Assembly: GCF_004348895.1 (NCBI RefSeq)
Contig: NZ_RRZK01000009.1
Location: 62,001 to 126,000 of the forward strand
Length of the DNA: 64,000 nt
Direction: 5' to 3'
From: Pseudomonas vancouverensis
GTDB lineage: Bacteria; Pseudomonadota; Gammaproteobacteria; Pseudomonadales; Pseudomonadaceae
Within the stretch, counting starts at the first letter, position 1. Each line of letters starts with the position of its first letter. The translations under genes and the position numbers were made by a program. The notes under the pieces are model-generated. The model was not told the DNA's origin, searched no databases, and saw nothing but the letters and a program-made list of their open reading frames with translations. This document shows, one piece after another, positions 17,508-26,052 of this stretch.

Positions 17508-19175
17508 ATGAAACACATGAGTAAAAAGGGGCGCATGCGAGCTCAGCGGGTTGTGATGCTGCTGGCGGTGGGGAAGTTGGCCTTCGACTACAGTGGCGCG
17601 GCGATGGCCGTGCCCATCGAGCTGACCAACCCGGATTATCAACTGCGTTGGGACAACACCTTGCGATACACCTTGGGCATGCGTATGGAGGGGCAGGACC
17701 GGCGCATCATGAACAATCCCAACTACGATGAGTCGGACGGCAAGTTCGACAAGAATGACGTCGTCACCAACCGGGTCGACTTGCTCACCGAAGTCGATTT
17801 TTCCTACCGCAAGGAGTGGGGCGCGCGACTCAGTGCCGCCGGCTGGTATGACCAGGCCTACCACAACGACGACGTGCACAGTAACGTTCCCGGTTTCCAG
17901 ACCAGCTACGACAATGACCACTACAGCTCGGAAGTAAAGCGCTACGTCGAAGGCCCGTCAGGGGAAATTCTCGATGCCTTCCTCTGGAAAAACCTGCGCG
18001 TGGGCGACTCCACGGTGAACGTCAAGATCGGTCGGCACACCAACTATTGGGGTGAGGGTTTGTTGTTCGGGGCTCATGCGATCTCCTATTCGCAAGCACC
18101 GCTCGACGGCGCCAAGGCGGTGACCAGCCCGGGTATCGAGACCAAGGAAGTGTTCTTGCCCATCGGGCAGGTGTCCGTCAAAGCCCAGGCCACTGACAAT
18201 CTCACATTGGCCGCGCAGTATTTCTATGAGTGGGACTACACCCGCATTCCGTACGGCGGAACTTACTTCGGCGCGGCAGACCCGTTTTTTGAAGGTCCGG
18301 ATCGCCTGCCGGTCGCGCCAGGTTTCTCCTTAAACCGGGAGAAATCCAAATACGGTCGTGACTCTGCCAACTGGGGGGTAATGGCCAAGTACGATGTTGA
18401 TGCCATTCAGTCAACCATCGGCGCCTATTATCGCCAGTTCGATGATTATCAGCCCTGGCTGGCGCCGGAAGTTTCGGCCGCGACCGGGACCTATCGTCTG
18501 GTATACCCACGTAGCGTCAAGCTTGTCGGCCTGAGTTTGTCGACGGTCCTGGATACGGTGTCGGTGGGCAGTGAGATCTCTTATCGCCAAAACGGAGCCT
18601 TGAACGCAGTGGGGGTCGACCCGACTGATAACGAAGGACCTCGTGGCGACACCTACCACTTTGTCATCAACGCCGTGTACGGCGTACCGCGAAACTTCAT
18701 CGCACCGAACGCCACCTTGATTGGCGAGTTTGCCTACAGCCACCTGCGCAAAGTGACCGAGCACGAAGAGCTTTACCTGGGTGAGAACAGTCCTAACTGT
18801 GTCGATCCACGTGTAGGTACACCCGGTTCGGGCGACAAGAGCGATGGTTGTTCAACCCGCGATTACGCAGCCTTCGCCGTCAACTACACGCCGCAGTACC
18901 TGTCGGTCTTCCCCTCGTGGGATATGACCGTGCCGCTGACCGTCAATTACGGCCTCTACGGCAACGCCGCCAGCGCCGGTGGCGGTAATGAAGGTGCATT
19001 GACCTGGTCGGCCGGCGTGCAAATGACCTACGCCCAGCGCTACGAGTTTGGCCTGCGTTACTCCGACACCGATGCCCAGTCGAAGAACATTCCGGGGGAC
19101 ACCGTCGGTGGCAACGGCGCCGTCGGCGGAACCGACCGTGGCTGGCTGGCCTTCACCTTTAAAACCTCCATCTGA
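17508..19175 (+). CDS. DUF1302 family outer-membrane protein (copy 1)
   Basis: A 555-aa exported protein. The N-terminus is a basic stretch and hydrophobic core ending near GAAMAV, a signal peptide. The mature part begins with the DUF1302 signature ELTNPDYQLRWDNTLRYTLG and has many alternating aromatic/charged strands, ending in LAFTFKTSI, typical of beta-barrels with a C-terminal aromatic strand. Family members are thought to be outer-membrane porin-like proteins linked to hydrophobic substrates. It lies 64 bases after the aldehyde dehydrogenase and is followed by a DUF1329 gene. A close paralogue lies at 26053 with the same partner order. Confidence 0.88.
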   Translation: MKHMSKKGRMRAQRVVMLLAVGKLAFDYSGAAMAVPIELTNPDYQLRWDNTLRYTLGMRMEGQDRRIMNNPNYDESDGKFDKNDVVTNRVDLLTEVDFSYRKEWGARLSAAGWYDQAYHNDDVHSNVPGFQTSYDNDHYSSEVKRYVEGPSGEILDAFLWKNLRVGDSTVNVKIGRHTNYWGEGLLFGAHAISYSQAPLDGAKAVTSPGIETKEVFLPIGQVSVKAQATDNLTLAAQYFYEWDYTRIPYGGTYFGAADPFFEGPDRLPVAPGFSLNREKSKYGRDSANWGVMAKYDVDAIQSTIGAYYRQFDDYQPWLAPEVSAATGTYRLVYPRSVKLVGLSLSTVLDTVSVGSEISYRQNGALNAVGVDPTDNEGPRGDTYHFVINAVYGVPRNFIAPNATLIGEFAYSHLRKVTEHEELYLGENSPNCVDPRVGTPGSGDKSDGCSTRDYAAFAVNYTPQYLSVFPSWDMTVPLTVNYGLYGNAASAGGGNEGALTWSAGVQMTYAQRYEFGLRYSDTDAQSKNIPGDTVGGNGAVGGTDRGWLAFTFKTSI

Positions 19176-19202
19176 ACACGCCAACAAGCGGAGTAACTGA
19201 TC

Positions 19203-20564
19203 ATGAAAGGACAATTTGCGTTTGCGTTGGCGTTGTTGGGCATCGCCAACTGCAGTATGGCTGCGGCACCCGCCGATCAAGTGGCACAAATCGGCAAGAC
19301 CCTGACACCCTTCGGCGCGATCATTGCGGGCAATGCCGATGGCAGCATCCCGCCGTACACCGGCGGATTGCGGCAGATTCCTCCGGGTTTCAAGCCCGAC
19401 AGCGGATTCTGGGTCGACCCTTTCAAGGACGAAAAACCGATCCTACGCATCAATTCGAAAAACATGGAGCAGTACGCCGACAAATTGAGTGGCGGGCAAA
19501 AAATGCTGCTCGGCAAATTTCCCGACTATTACCTGGATATTTATCCGAGCCATCGCACGGCCGCGTATCCGCAAGAGATACTCGATGCCTCTGCGCGCAA
19601 TGCCAGTACCTGTCATACCACCAAGGACAACCTGGCGGTGGACCCAGTGTGCCGGGGCGGTTTGCCGTTCCCCTTGCCGCAGAATGGCAACGAAGTGATC
19701 TGGAACCAGCAACTACGCTACAAAGGGTCGGGCTACACCACCACGTCTTCGTCCAATAGCTGGGTGGTGGATTCCCAGGGTTCGGTGACCAAGACAGCCG
19801 AGTCCGCCACCATGGAGGAAGCGCCGTACTATCAGGTCAAGCAGGCTGATCGTGATCCACAACTGTATTACCGTGCCTGGGCGATGGACAGCTATCCGGC
19901 CCGCAGTGCCGGGCAACTGATCATTCTTGCCGACTTCCTCGACCCGCAGAGCCAGCCACGCCGAGCCTGGAGCTATACACCAGGCATGCGCCGTATCAAG
20001 TTGGCGCCGGAATTCAACTACGACACGCCAGTCCCCAACCAGGGTGGGGTAAACCTGTTTGATGAATTGCAGATGTTCTCGGGTAGCCAGGATCGCTTCG
20101 ATTACAAACTGGTGGGGCGCAAGGAAATGTACATTCCGTACAACGCCTACAAGTTTTACTTCGGCTGTGGTCAGCAAGAGCAGTTCATGGCGCACCACGC
20201 CAACCCGGCCTGTGAACGTTGGGAGCTGCACCGTGTGTGGGTGGTGGAAGCCACACTCAAACCGGGCAAACGCCACGTCTACAGCAAGCGTACCTACTAC
20301 CTCGATGAAGACACCTTCGGTGCCGGCCTGTATGACGCCTGGGACCAGGGTGGGGTGCTGTACCGGGCGCTGTTCCAGAGTGGTGTGCAGCTGTACGACA
20401 AAACCTTGCCGTACACGGTGAAGAACGTCAGTTACGACTTCAACAAAGGCATGTGGTCACTGCTCAACGATGGGCTCAAGGGTGGCTACCGAGTGCACGA
20501 TGAACCTCTGTCCGAGCGAGACATGAAACCCGAGTCGATTGTCGCTCAGGAAACGCAGCGCTGA
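19203..20564 (+). CDS. DUF1329 family envelope protein (copy 1)
   Basis: A 453-aa protein with a signal peptide (MKGQFAFALALLGIANC, then a small-residue cleavage region near AAAPADQ). DUF1329 hallmarks are LGKTLTPFGA-like (here IGKTLTPFGAIIAGNADGS), GFWVDPFKDEKP, YPSHRTAAYPQ and LFDELQMFSGSQDRFDYKL. The family has been related to LolA/LolB-like lipid-carrier folds (known, from memory). Periplasmic or outer-membrane handling of a hydrophobic ligand is inferred. It is the last gene of the P450 operon and is followed by a strong terminator. The ribosome site GCGGAG precedes the ATG. Confidence 0.88.
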   Translation: MKGQFAFALALLGIANCSMAAAPADQVAQIGKTLTPFGAIIAGNADGSIPPYTGGLRQIPPGFKPDSGFWVDPFKDEKPILRINSKNMEQYADKLSGGQKMLLGKFPDYYLDIYPSHRTAAYPQEILDASARNASTCHTTKDNLAVDPVCRGGLPFPLPQNGNEVIWNQQLRYKGSGYTTTSSSNSWVVDSQGSVTKTAESATMEEAPYYQVKQADRDPQLYYRAWAMDSYPARSAGQLIILADFLDPQSQPRRAWSYTPGMRRIKLAPEFNYDTPVPNQGGVNLFDELQMFSGSQDRFDYKLVGRKEMYIPYNAYKFYFGCGQQEQFMAHHANPACERWELHRVWVVEATLKPGKRHVYSKRTYYLDEDTFGAGLYDAWDQGGVLYRALFQSGVQLYDKTLPYTVKNVSYDFNKGMWSLLNDGLKGGYRVHDEPLSERDMKPESIVAQETQR

Positions 20565-20587
20565 TTCGAACGATTGCACACACGTTT

Positions 20588-20613
20588 GCGGCCTGAATGG
20601 GCCGCTTTTTTTT
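20588..20613 (+). terminator. Rho-independent terminator of the P450-DUF1329 operon
   Basis: GCGGCC (20588-20593) pairs with GGCCGC (20600-20605) and is followed by eight T residues (20606-20613). This is a textbook intrinsic terminator, 23 bases after the DUF1329 stop. Confidence 0.88.
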
Positions 20614-20676
20614 GCCCGTTTTTGCCAATCGGGTGTTTTTCAGTCTTCGAAATCGCCCAATTTATTATTAATTAAC

Positions 20677-20701
20677 TGAACACATATTAAAAATGTGTTT
20701 A
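20677..20701 (+). promoter_or_regulatory. 25-bp repeated element, copy C (upstream of amidohydrolase operon)
   Basis: Half-sites TGAACA (20677-20682) and TGTTTA (20696-20701), 13-base spacer. The core is also a longer inverted repeat, AACACAT / ATGTGTT. TATATT follows within a few bases as a possible -10 box. The next ATG is 92 bases downstream. Confidence 0.65.
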
Positions 20702-20792
20702 TATTTGTGGCGAGGTATTCAGACCTCAATTCGAGCCATTCACCTGCCAAACGGTGATGCGCTGCGCTGGCTAATACAACAAGGAGAACGCC

Positions 20793-21830
20793 ATGCTGAT
20801 CGATGTCCACGCCCATTTGCTGACGGAAGGCATGCTGAACCGCCACGAGTTCTGGGGGCCCTTCATGAAAGTGCAGGGGTTGACCGTGGGGCACTTTTCC
20901 CTCGGGACCAAACAACCGGCCAAGGCCGCGACGGATGCCGAAGCGCAGGCCAATATCCTGGCGCGCATGAGCCACGCCAGCCGGCGCAAACTAATGGCGG
21001 AGCGAGGCGTGGATAAACTGGTGATGTCCACGCCGTCGCACTGCTTCATGTATTGGGCTGGTGATTTCGCCAATGAATATGCACGCATCTGCAATGACGA
21101 GTTGTCGGCGTTCTGTCGTGCTGATCCGGATCACTTCGACTTCTGGTGCCACGCCAACCTGGCGGACCCTCAGAATGCCACCAGGGAAATCGAACGTGCG
21201 GTGACCCAACTCGGCGCCAAGGGTGTCTGCGTGGGTGGGGCCAACTTCAATGGCCTGGAGGCTCACGACGAACGCCTGTTTCCCGTCTGGGAAAAGCTCA
21301 CTCAACTCGATGTACCGATCATGGTGCACGGCTTCAACCAGTCGATTTACTGGGGTGAAAAACACACCGACGACAAGTTTGAAACCACCTCGATCGTGGG
21401 GGATTGCGTCGATGAAACCCTGTTCTTCTGGTACCTGATCTGCGGCGGTGCCCTGGACGTTTTCCCGACCCTGAAGACCTACATCACCCATGCCGGCGGC
21501 ATGGCGGTTTTCCAGCTGGGGCGCTTGAGCGAACTCAACCGGGCCATGGCACCGGATTCACGAAATAAACGACCACTGCTGGAATACATGCAGAACTTCT
21601 ATTTCGACCTCGATGTGCATGCCCCTGGGCTGCGCCGTGGCGTGGCGGAGGTGGTCGGCGCAGATCGCCTGCTGTACGGGACCAATTTCGGTGGTGCCTA
21701 CGACCATGGCGATCTGACGGAAGGACTGGGCCTGTCCACCCATGACCGCGAGCGGATTCGCAGCGGCAACGCTATTGAGTTGCTCAAGTTGAGCGTGCCG
21801 GCCAGCGCCAATCGGGTGCTGACGCCGTGA
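20793..21830 (+). CDS. Amidohydrolase family protein (ACMSD / decarboxylase-like)
   Basis: A 345-aa TIM-barrel metal-dependent hydrolase of the amidohydrolase-2 group, which holds ACMSD and 2,3-dihydroxybenzoate-type decarboxylases. The first metal motif is His6-x-His8 (DVHAHLL), and further ligands are in IMVHGFNQ and YITHAGG. The position normally held by the conserved Asp (usual G-[ST]-D-[FY]) is Asn298 in YGTNFGG, which is unusual. A retro-aldol, hydrolytic or decarboxylating step on a ring-cleavage product is possible. It overlaps the following kinase by four bases (GTGA) and is preceded by copy C of the 25-bp element. Confidence 0.85.
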   Translation: MLIDVHAHLLTEGMLNRHEFWGPFMKVQGLTVGHFSLGTKQPAKAATDAEAQANILARMSHASRRKLMAERGVDKLVMSTPSHCFMYWAGDFANEYARICNDELSAFCRADPDHFDFWCHANLADPQNATREIERAVTQLGAKGVCVGGANFNGLEAHDERLFPVWEKLTQLDVPIMVHGFNQSIYWGEKHTDDKFETTSIVGDCVDETLFFWYLICGGALDVFPTLKTYITHAGGMAVFQLGRLSELNRAMAPDSRNKRPLLEYMQNFYFDLDVHAPGLRRGVAEVVGADRLLYGTNFGGAYDHGDLTEGLGLSTHDRERIRSGNAIELLKLSVPASANRVLTP

Positions 21831-23026
21831 CGGGCGGCTTGCCGAGCGTACCGGCCGGGCGGCCTTATCCGCAGCGTGACGGCCGTCTGCCTCGTTACCT
21901 TGACGAGGTCTCGGCGGCGTGGCTTACGCGGCTATTGCAGCCGCGCTACCCGGGCATAGAAGTGCTGGCGCTGTCTGCGGTGGAGGTGCGCAATGGGCAC
22001 ACTACCAAATACCGCGTCAGACTCCAATTGAACGAGGTCGGACAACGCGCGGGAATTCCCGCGCATGTTTGCCTGAAGTCGAATTGGTCCGAGGGGTTTG
22101 AAAGCGGTGATATCTGCGAGCTCGAATCACGCTTTTATCATTTGGCCCACGGTTGGACCGACGCCCCTTTGCCGGCCACTTATTTCACTGACTGGGACGC
22201 CGATGGGGGTGGCCGTGGTGTGGTGATGATGGAGGACCTCGGGCTGGCGGCCGGGCAATTCGGTCACAGTACCGATCATCTGGGTGTGGACGGTGTTGCT
22301 CGGGGGCTGGAATCGCTGGCCTCCCTGCACGGCGCCACTTGGGGTCATTCGAGTTTGCAGGCGCAGGACTGGTTACCGGTGTCGATGGCCAACCCGGTGG
22401 ACTGTGACGGCTTGCTGCGCATGTACAACTACATCAAGGTCAATCTGCGCAAACCGGACTACCGGCGTGTGCTGCCGGCGTGGATGTACGAGACACCGGA
22501 GTTGTTCAGTCATGCGTTCGATGAATTGGCGGCCTTTGAGCGGGAGCAGACTTCGCCCGGTTGTGTCATCCACGGCGATTCGCATCAGGGCAACAGTTTT
22601 CTGCGCAGCGATGGTCAACGCATCTGGCTGGACTGGCAGCTGGCTCGTCGCGGTCGGCCATGGCGGGATGTCGCGTATTTCATGATCGGCGCATTGACAG
22701 TGGCCGAGCGCGAGGCTGACGCTCAGCGTCTGCTTCGGGTATACCGGGAGAAGTTGCTCAGTCTCGGTGCCGAGGGTGTGCTCGATCAGGATGCCGCTTG
22801 GGAGCAATTACGCCGATGGCCGGTCTGGGGCATGCAGACGTGGATGTCGAACATGGATGATTGGGGACAATCGGGCTTGCCGATGGTGGAGCGTTTTTTT
22901 GCTGCTGCCGAGGATTTCGACACCGTGCGCTTGCTGACTCATCGCCGAAAACCACGTCGAACGCCGATACTGGGGCAGGGCGCGCGGCCGTTGACGTCAG
23001 CCTATCAACATTTACTGGAGGATTGA
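21827..23026 (+). CDS. APH-type phosphotransferase (second)
   Basis: A 399-aa kinase-like protein with a GTG start overlapping the amidohydrolase stop. The catalytic loop HGDSHQGN is at residues 249-256 (Asp251, Asn256), followed by the metal-binding DWQ in IWLDWQLARRGRPWRDVAYFM. MMEDLGLAAGQFG lies in the linker of the N-terminal lobe, as in EcKL/APH members. It differs from the APH protein at 3003. Phosphorylation of a hydroxylated small molecule or acyl-CoA is likely (inference). A phosphatase gene follows within three bases. Confidence 0.85.
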   Translation: MTGGLPSVPAGRPYPQRDGRLPRYLDEVSAAWLTRLLQPRYPGIEVLALSAVEVRNGHTTKYRVRLQLNEVGQRAGIPAHVCLKSNWSEGFESGDICELESRFYHLAHGWTDAPLPATYFTDWDADGGGRGVVMMEDLGLAAGQFGHSTDHLGVDGVARGLESLASLHGATWGHSSLQAQDWLPVSMANPVDCDGLLRMYNYIKVNLRKPDYRRVLPAWMYETPELFSHAFDELAAFEREQTSPGCVIHGDSHQGNSFLRSDGQRIWLDWQLARRGRPWRDVAYFMIGALTVAEREADAQRLLRVYREKLLSLGAEGVLDQDAAWEQLRRWPVWGMQTWMSNMDDWGQSGLPMVERFFAAAEDFDTVRLLTHRRKPRRTPILGQGARPLTSAYQHLLED

Positions 23027-23028
23027 GC

Positions 23029-23814
23029 TTGCTCCATCAGGAAATATTGCGATTAAAGGGCGCGGACAATTTTCGCAGCCTCAAAGGCATGGTCGCCCGC
23101 TGCGGGCGACGTATCGGCAGCGATGCGCTATTGCGTGCAGACCAGTTGCACAGTTTGACTGATGAAGACTGGCAGACGCTTCAACGCCTGGGATTACGGA
23201 CAGTCTGCGATTTACGCAGTAACGGCGAGCGGGATCGTTACCCCAATCGGGTGCCTGACGCTGCAATCAAGCAACTTCACCTGGAAGTCCTCGGTGATGT
23301 ACGTGCCGATCCGCGTGTTGCTGCGATGCTCACAGACAACCCCAAGGCAGAAGACGCGCAGGACATGATGCTGGCGGTCTATCGGCAACTGCCGGGCTTG
23401 CTGGCGCCCCTGCTGCCGACATTGTTCAAACTGTTCACCCAAGACAAAGGCTCGGTGCTGATTCATTGCACGGCAGGCAAGGACCGCACGGGTGTAGTGG
23501 TGATGCTGCTGCTACATGCCCTTGGTGTGGCGCCTGAAAGCATCATGGACGACTACTTGTGCTCGGCGCGACGCTTCAGTCAGTTGAGTGCAGCACGCCA
23601 GGAGGCGATCAGTCACGCGGTGAGCAGGATGGCAGGTCGGTCGGTCAGTGAGGCGGCATTGGACGCAATACTGGATGCCCGACCTGAGTATTTGAATGCT
23701 GCCTATCGGGTCATCGAAGCCGAATATGGTGGCCTGGACCGCTATCTGCAACGCTTCAGCGGCTTGAGTCCCGCCGATTTTCAGACATTGCGCGATGCTT
23801 TGCTGATCGCCTGA
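23029..23814 (+). CDS. Tyrosine-protein phosphatase-like protein (Y_phosphatase3 type)
   Basis: A 261-aa protein with the phosphatase loop HCTAGKDRTG (nucleophile Cys147, Arg153) and the upstream ICDLRS-like segment (VCDLRSNGERDRYPN) typical of bacterial PTP/MptpB relatives. TTG at 23029 is chosen as start because GGAGG lies seven bases before it. A second TTG at 23023 is only one base away from that site, and longer ATG frames overlap the kinase. It is three bases downstream of the kinase stop and probably co-transcribed. Members act on phosphotyrosine or phosphoinositides; here a small phosphorylated intermediate is possible. Its 3' end overlaps the convergent transporter gene by 34 bases. 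Confidence 0.83.
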   Translation: MLHQEILRLKGADNFRSLKGMVARCGRRIGSDALLRADQLHSLTDEDWQTLQRLGLRTVCDLRSNGERDRYPNRVPDAAIKQLHLEVLGDVRADPRVAAMLTDNPKAEDAQDMMLAVYRQLPGLLAPLLPTLFKLFTQDKGSVLIHCTAGKDRTGVVVMLLLHALGVAPESIMDDYLCSARRFSQLSAARQEAISHAVSRMAGRSVSEAALDAILDARPEYLNAAYRVIEAEYGGLDRYLQRFSGLSPADFQTLRDALLIA

Positions 23815-24695
23815 GTGACTGCGCGGGTTTGGACCCGCGCGGGCTTCGATTGCGCCAATCCGATCCCCAGCAGAATCAATCCACCTCCCACTGCGTGGTA
23901 CAGATGCAACGTTTCCCCAAGCAGGCTGATCGCCAGGATCGCCGTGAACAGGGGGACCAGATTCATCAACACCGCGGTCTTTTCTGCCCCCAGGTTTTGC
24001 AGGCCACGCATCCACAGGCCAGGCGCCAGTGCCGAAGCGAACAGACCAGCGAAAAGTACCAGCGGGATGTTCTCGGCCGTCAGGGCTATCGAGGGCGCCA
24101 GCACAAAAGGTGGAATCAGTAACAGCGTGCCGCAGAGAATCTGCACATAGAGGCTTTCCCAGGTCGGCAGGGGTATTTGCCAACGTTTCACCAGCACGCA
24201 GTACAGGGAATAAGACAGCGAAGCCAGCAGCATCATGAGTTCACCCTGGCCTACGCCATGCTGCCAAAGCGACGGCAGGTTTCCGGCTGCCAGTAACCAG
24301 GCCAAACCGGCAAACGAAATCAGGGCGCCGATCAGCAATGACGCTGTCGGACGGGTATTGAGTACCGGAAAAGCCAGCAGCACGGTGAGCAGGGGCATGG
24401 TTGCCAAAATCAGTCCCATGGACGTAGCGGTAACGGTATACGCGGCAAAATAGGCCAACGACTGGTAGAGCGACATGCCAAGCAGGCCCAGCAACAGCAG
24501 TTTGGGTAGATGAGGACGAATCTGCCGGCGCAAGCGCCAAACCCTGGGCAATACCACCGGTGACAATACCAACAGGGCGGTCAACCAGCGATAGAAGGAA
24601 ATCGCCGCCGGATCGATAATTCCGACCGACAGGCGATTGACCACCGTACTGGCAGCCCAGATCAGTGTGGCAAGAATGGGGAGCAACAAGTTCAT
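23781..24695 (-). CDS. EamA/DMT-family transporter
   Basis: A 304-aa inner-membrane protein of the drug/metabolite transporter superfamily: about ten hydrophobic segments in two EamA repeats (MNLLLPILATLIWAASTVVN and GELMMLLASLSYSLYCVLVK start the halves), with the ending HLYHAVGGGLILLGIGLAQ. The ATG at 24695 begins with the first membrane helix. Upstream in-frame starts would add about 44 residues rich in Arg and Pro, and no clear ribosome site favours any of them. The gene is convergent with the phosphatase gene. Exported or imported substrate unknown. Confidence 0.85.
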   Translation of the reverse strand: MNLLLPILATLIWAASTVVNRLSVGIIDPAAISFYRWLTALLVLSPVVLPRVWRLRRQIRPHLPKLLLLGLLGMSLYQSLAYFAAYTVTATSMGLILATMPLLTVLLAFPVLNTRPTASLLIGALISFAGLAWLLAAGNLPSLWQHGVGQGELMMLLASLSYSLYCVLVKRWQIPLPTWESLYVQILCGTLLLIPPFVLAPSIALTAENIPLVLFAGLFASALAPGLWMRGLQNLGAEKTAVLMNLVPLFTAILAISLLGETLHLYHAVGGGLILLGIGLAQSKPARVQTRAVTQAISKASRNV

Positions 24696-24786
24696 TGCAG
24701 TGCGCCGACGTGAGAGATGCGCCGGGCGCACCGGGACCATCAGCCAGTTGCCTGGCTGTCCGAGAGTTCCAGAAAACGCAATCGGG

Positions 24787-25632
24787 TTATTCGCTCGCCG
24801 CGTTGCGTGCCGCAATGGCAGCGGCAAAATCGCGCTTGAGAGTCGGGAAATAGGCTATCTGCCCACCCATGCCGCCAGCGATGTCGATCGAGGCCGCGCT
24901 GATGAAACTGGCGTATTCGCTGGCGAGGAAAAGCGCCATGCCGGCGACGTCTTCAGGTTTGCCGTAGCGTCCCAGCGGTACGACCTTCATCACCATGGCG
25001 TCAAACTCCTCACGGCTGACCCCAGGCCCCATTTCCTTGTAGTGACGATCCCACTGACCGGTATCGATCCAGCCCATGTTCAGGCTGTTGACCAGTATGT
25101 TGTCCTTGGGCAACGACATACCCAACGAGCGGGAGAGGGCGATGCAGGATGCACGGTTGATGACCGAAGGAATGCCGTCAGGCGTCGGAATGGCGCCGGC
25201 CAGGGCATTTATTTCGATGATTCGTCCCCAGCGTTGCTCACGCATGTACGGCACCACGGCCTGAACGAAGCGGAAATGCCCCATCTGCAGGATGTTCGCG
25301 TGTTCGAGAATGGCTTCCGGGGTCAGGGTGTCGATATTGCCGCTACGACCCTGGCCCGCGTTGTTCACCAGAACATCAACACCGCCCCAACTGCTGGCCA
25401 CTTCTGCCACAAACGCCTTGACGCCTTCGGTGTCGGTTACGTCCACAACCCGGGCAATGACCGCCTGGGCGTGTTCTGCAAGCAACTCCCCGGCTTCGCG
25501 GACCGCTGTCTCGCTGCGGGCGCAGATCGCTACCCGTGCGCCTTCAGCGGCGAACGCCTTGGCAATGGCTAAACCGATGCCCCGGGAAGCGCCCGTGACG
25601 ATGACGCGTTTGGCGCTCAAATCAATGTTCAT
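24787..25632 (-). CDS. SDR family protein with non-canonical active site
   Basis: A 281-aa SDR-fold protein. The cofactor motif TGASRGIG is intact at residues 13-20 and NNAG is present. The catalytic residues are not: the usual YxxxK segment aligns with Ser156-Val-Ile-Asn-Arg160, and the catalytic Ser region reads EINALAG. The start at 25632 has AAGGAGCC upstream. It lies on the minus strand, divergent from the DUF1302 operon, with copy D of the 25-bp element between. It may use another mechanism, bind a cofactor without reduction, or belong to an unusual SDR branch acting on CoA esters. Confidence 0.82.
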   Translation of the reverse strand: MNIDLSAKRVIVTGASRGIGLAIAKAFAAEGARVAICARSETAVREAGELLAEHAQAVIARVVDVTDTEGVKAFVAEVASSWGGVDVLVNNAGQGRSGNIDTLTPEAILEHANILQMGHFRFVQAVVPYMREQRWGRIIEINALAGAIPTPDGIPSVINRASCIALSRSLGMSLPKDNILVNSLNMGWIDTGQWDRHYKEMGPGVSREEFDAMVMKVVPLGRYGKPEDVAGMALFLASEYASFISAASIDIAGGMGGQIAYFPTLKRDFAAAIAARNAASE

Positions 25633-26052
25633 GATGGCTCCTTTTGTTTTTTTCCAGGGATTCGTAGCGCCTGCCGGCTGCCAGACACCGCCCAATCCGT
25701 GGGTATGCCGGGGCTATTGAAAGCCGAAAGGAGAAAATCGTCAAAGTTTATTTGAACAATTATGAGTTATATGTGCAGTATTAGGCCTGCCATCTCCTCT
25801 GATTGAACCTAAGGGCCACAATTTTGAGGTTGAAATTCTGAATGTAGAATGTGAATCTTTATGTGGAATTTTGCTTGATGATCCGCTAGGGTAGCTTTCA
25901 GCTGAAGAGGAAGGTGGTCCTGGATGCTTGCCAGGCCTCATGAGCGGGGTTTTTGGAGGCTTTTGCGGCGATCGTGCGGGATGTTGCGGATCGCTGAAAT
26001 GGATGTTTGTGTGCACTTAACGACTGAAAATAAAAATAAAAGGGTAGTGTGT
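25633..26052. other. 420-base divergent intergenic region
   Basis: No convincing gene is present. The stretch holds copy D of the 25-bp element (25753-25777) and a long A/T-rich tract (about 25800-25880) before the DUF1302 start. The distance from the element to the DUF1302 ATG is 276 bases, so either a long leader or a second promoter nearer the gene is expected. An in-frame extension of DUF1302 back to 25924 lacks a signal peptide and is not accepted. Confidence 0.6.
25753..25777 (+). promoter_or_regulatory. 25-bp repeated element, copy D (SDR / DUF1302 divergent region)
   Basis: Half-sites TGAACA (25753-25758) and TGTGCA (25772-25777), 13-base spacer, followed by the A/T-rich TATTAG. It lies 121 bases from the SDR start (minus) and 276 bases from the DUF1302 start (plus). 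Confidence 0.6.

Noticed and set aside
22861..23028. Longer start for the phosphatase gene
   Set aside because: It would overlap the APH kinase in another frame; the TTG at 23029 has a proper GGAGG.
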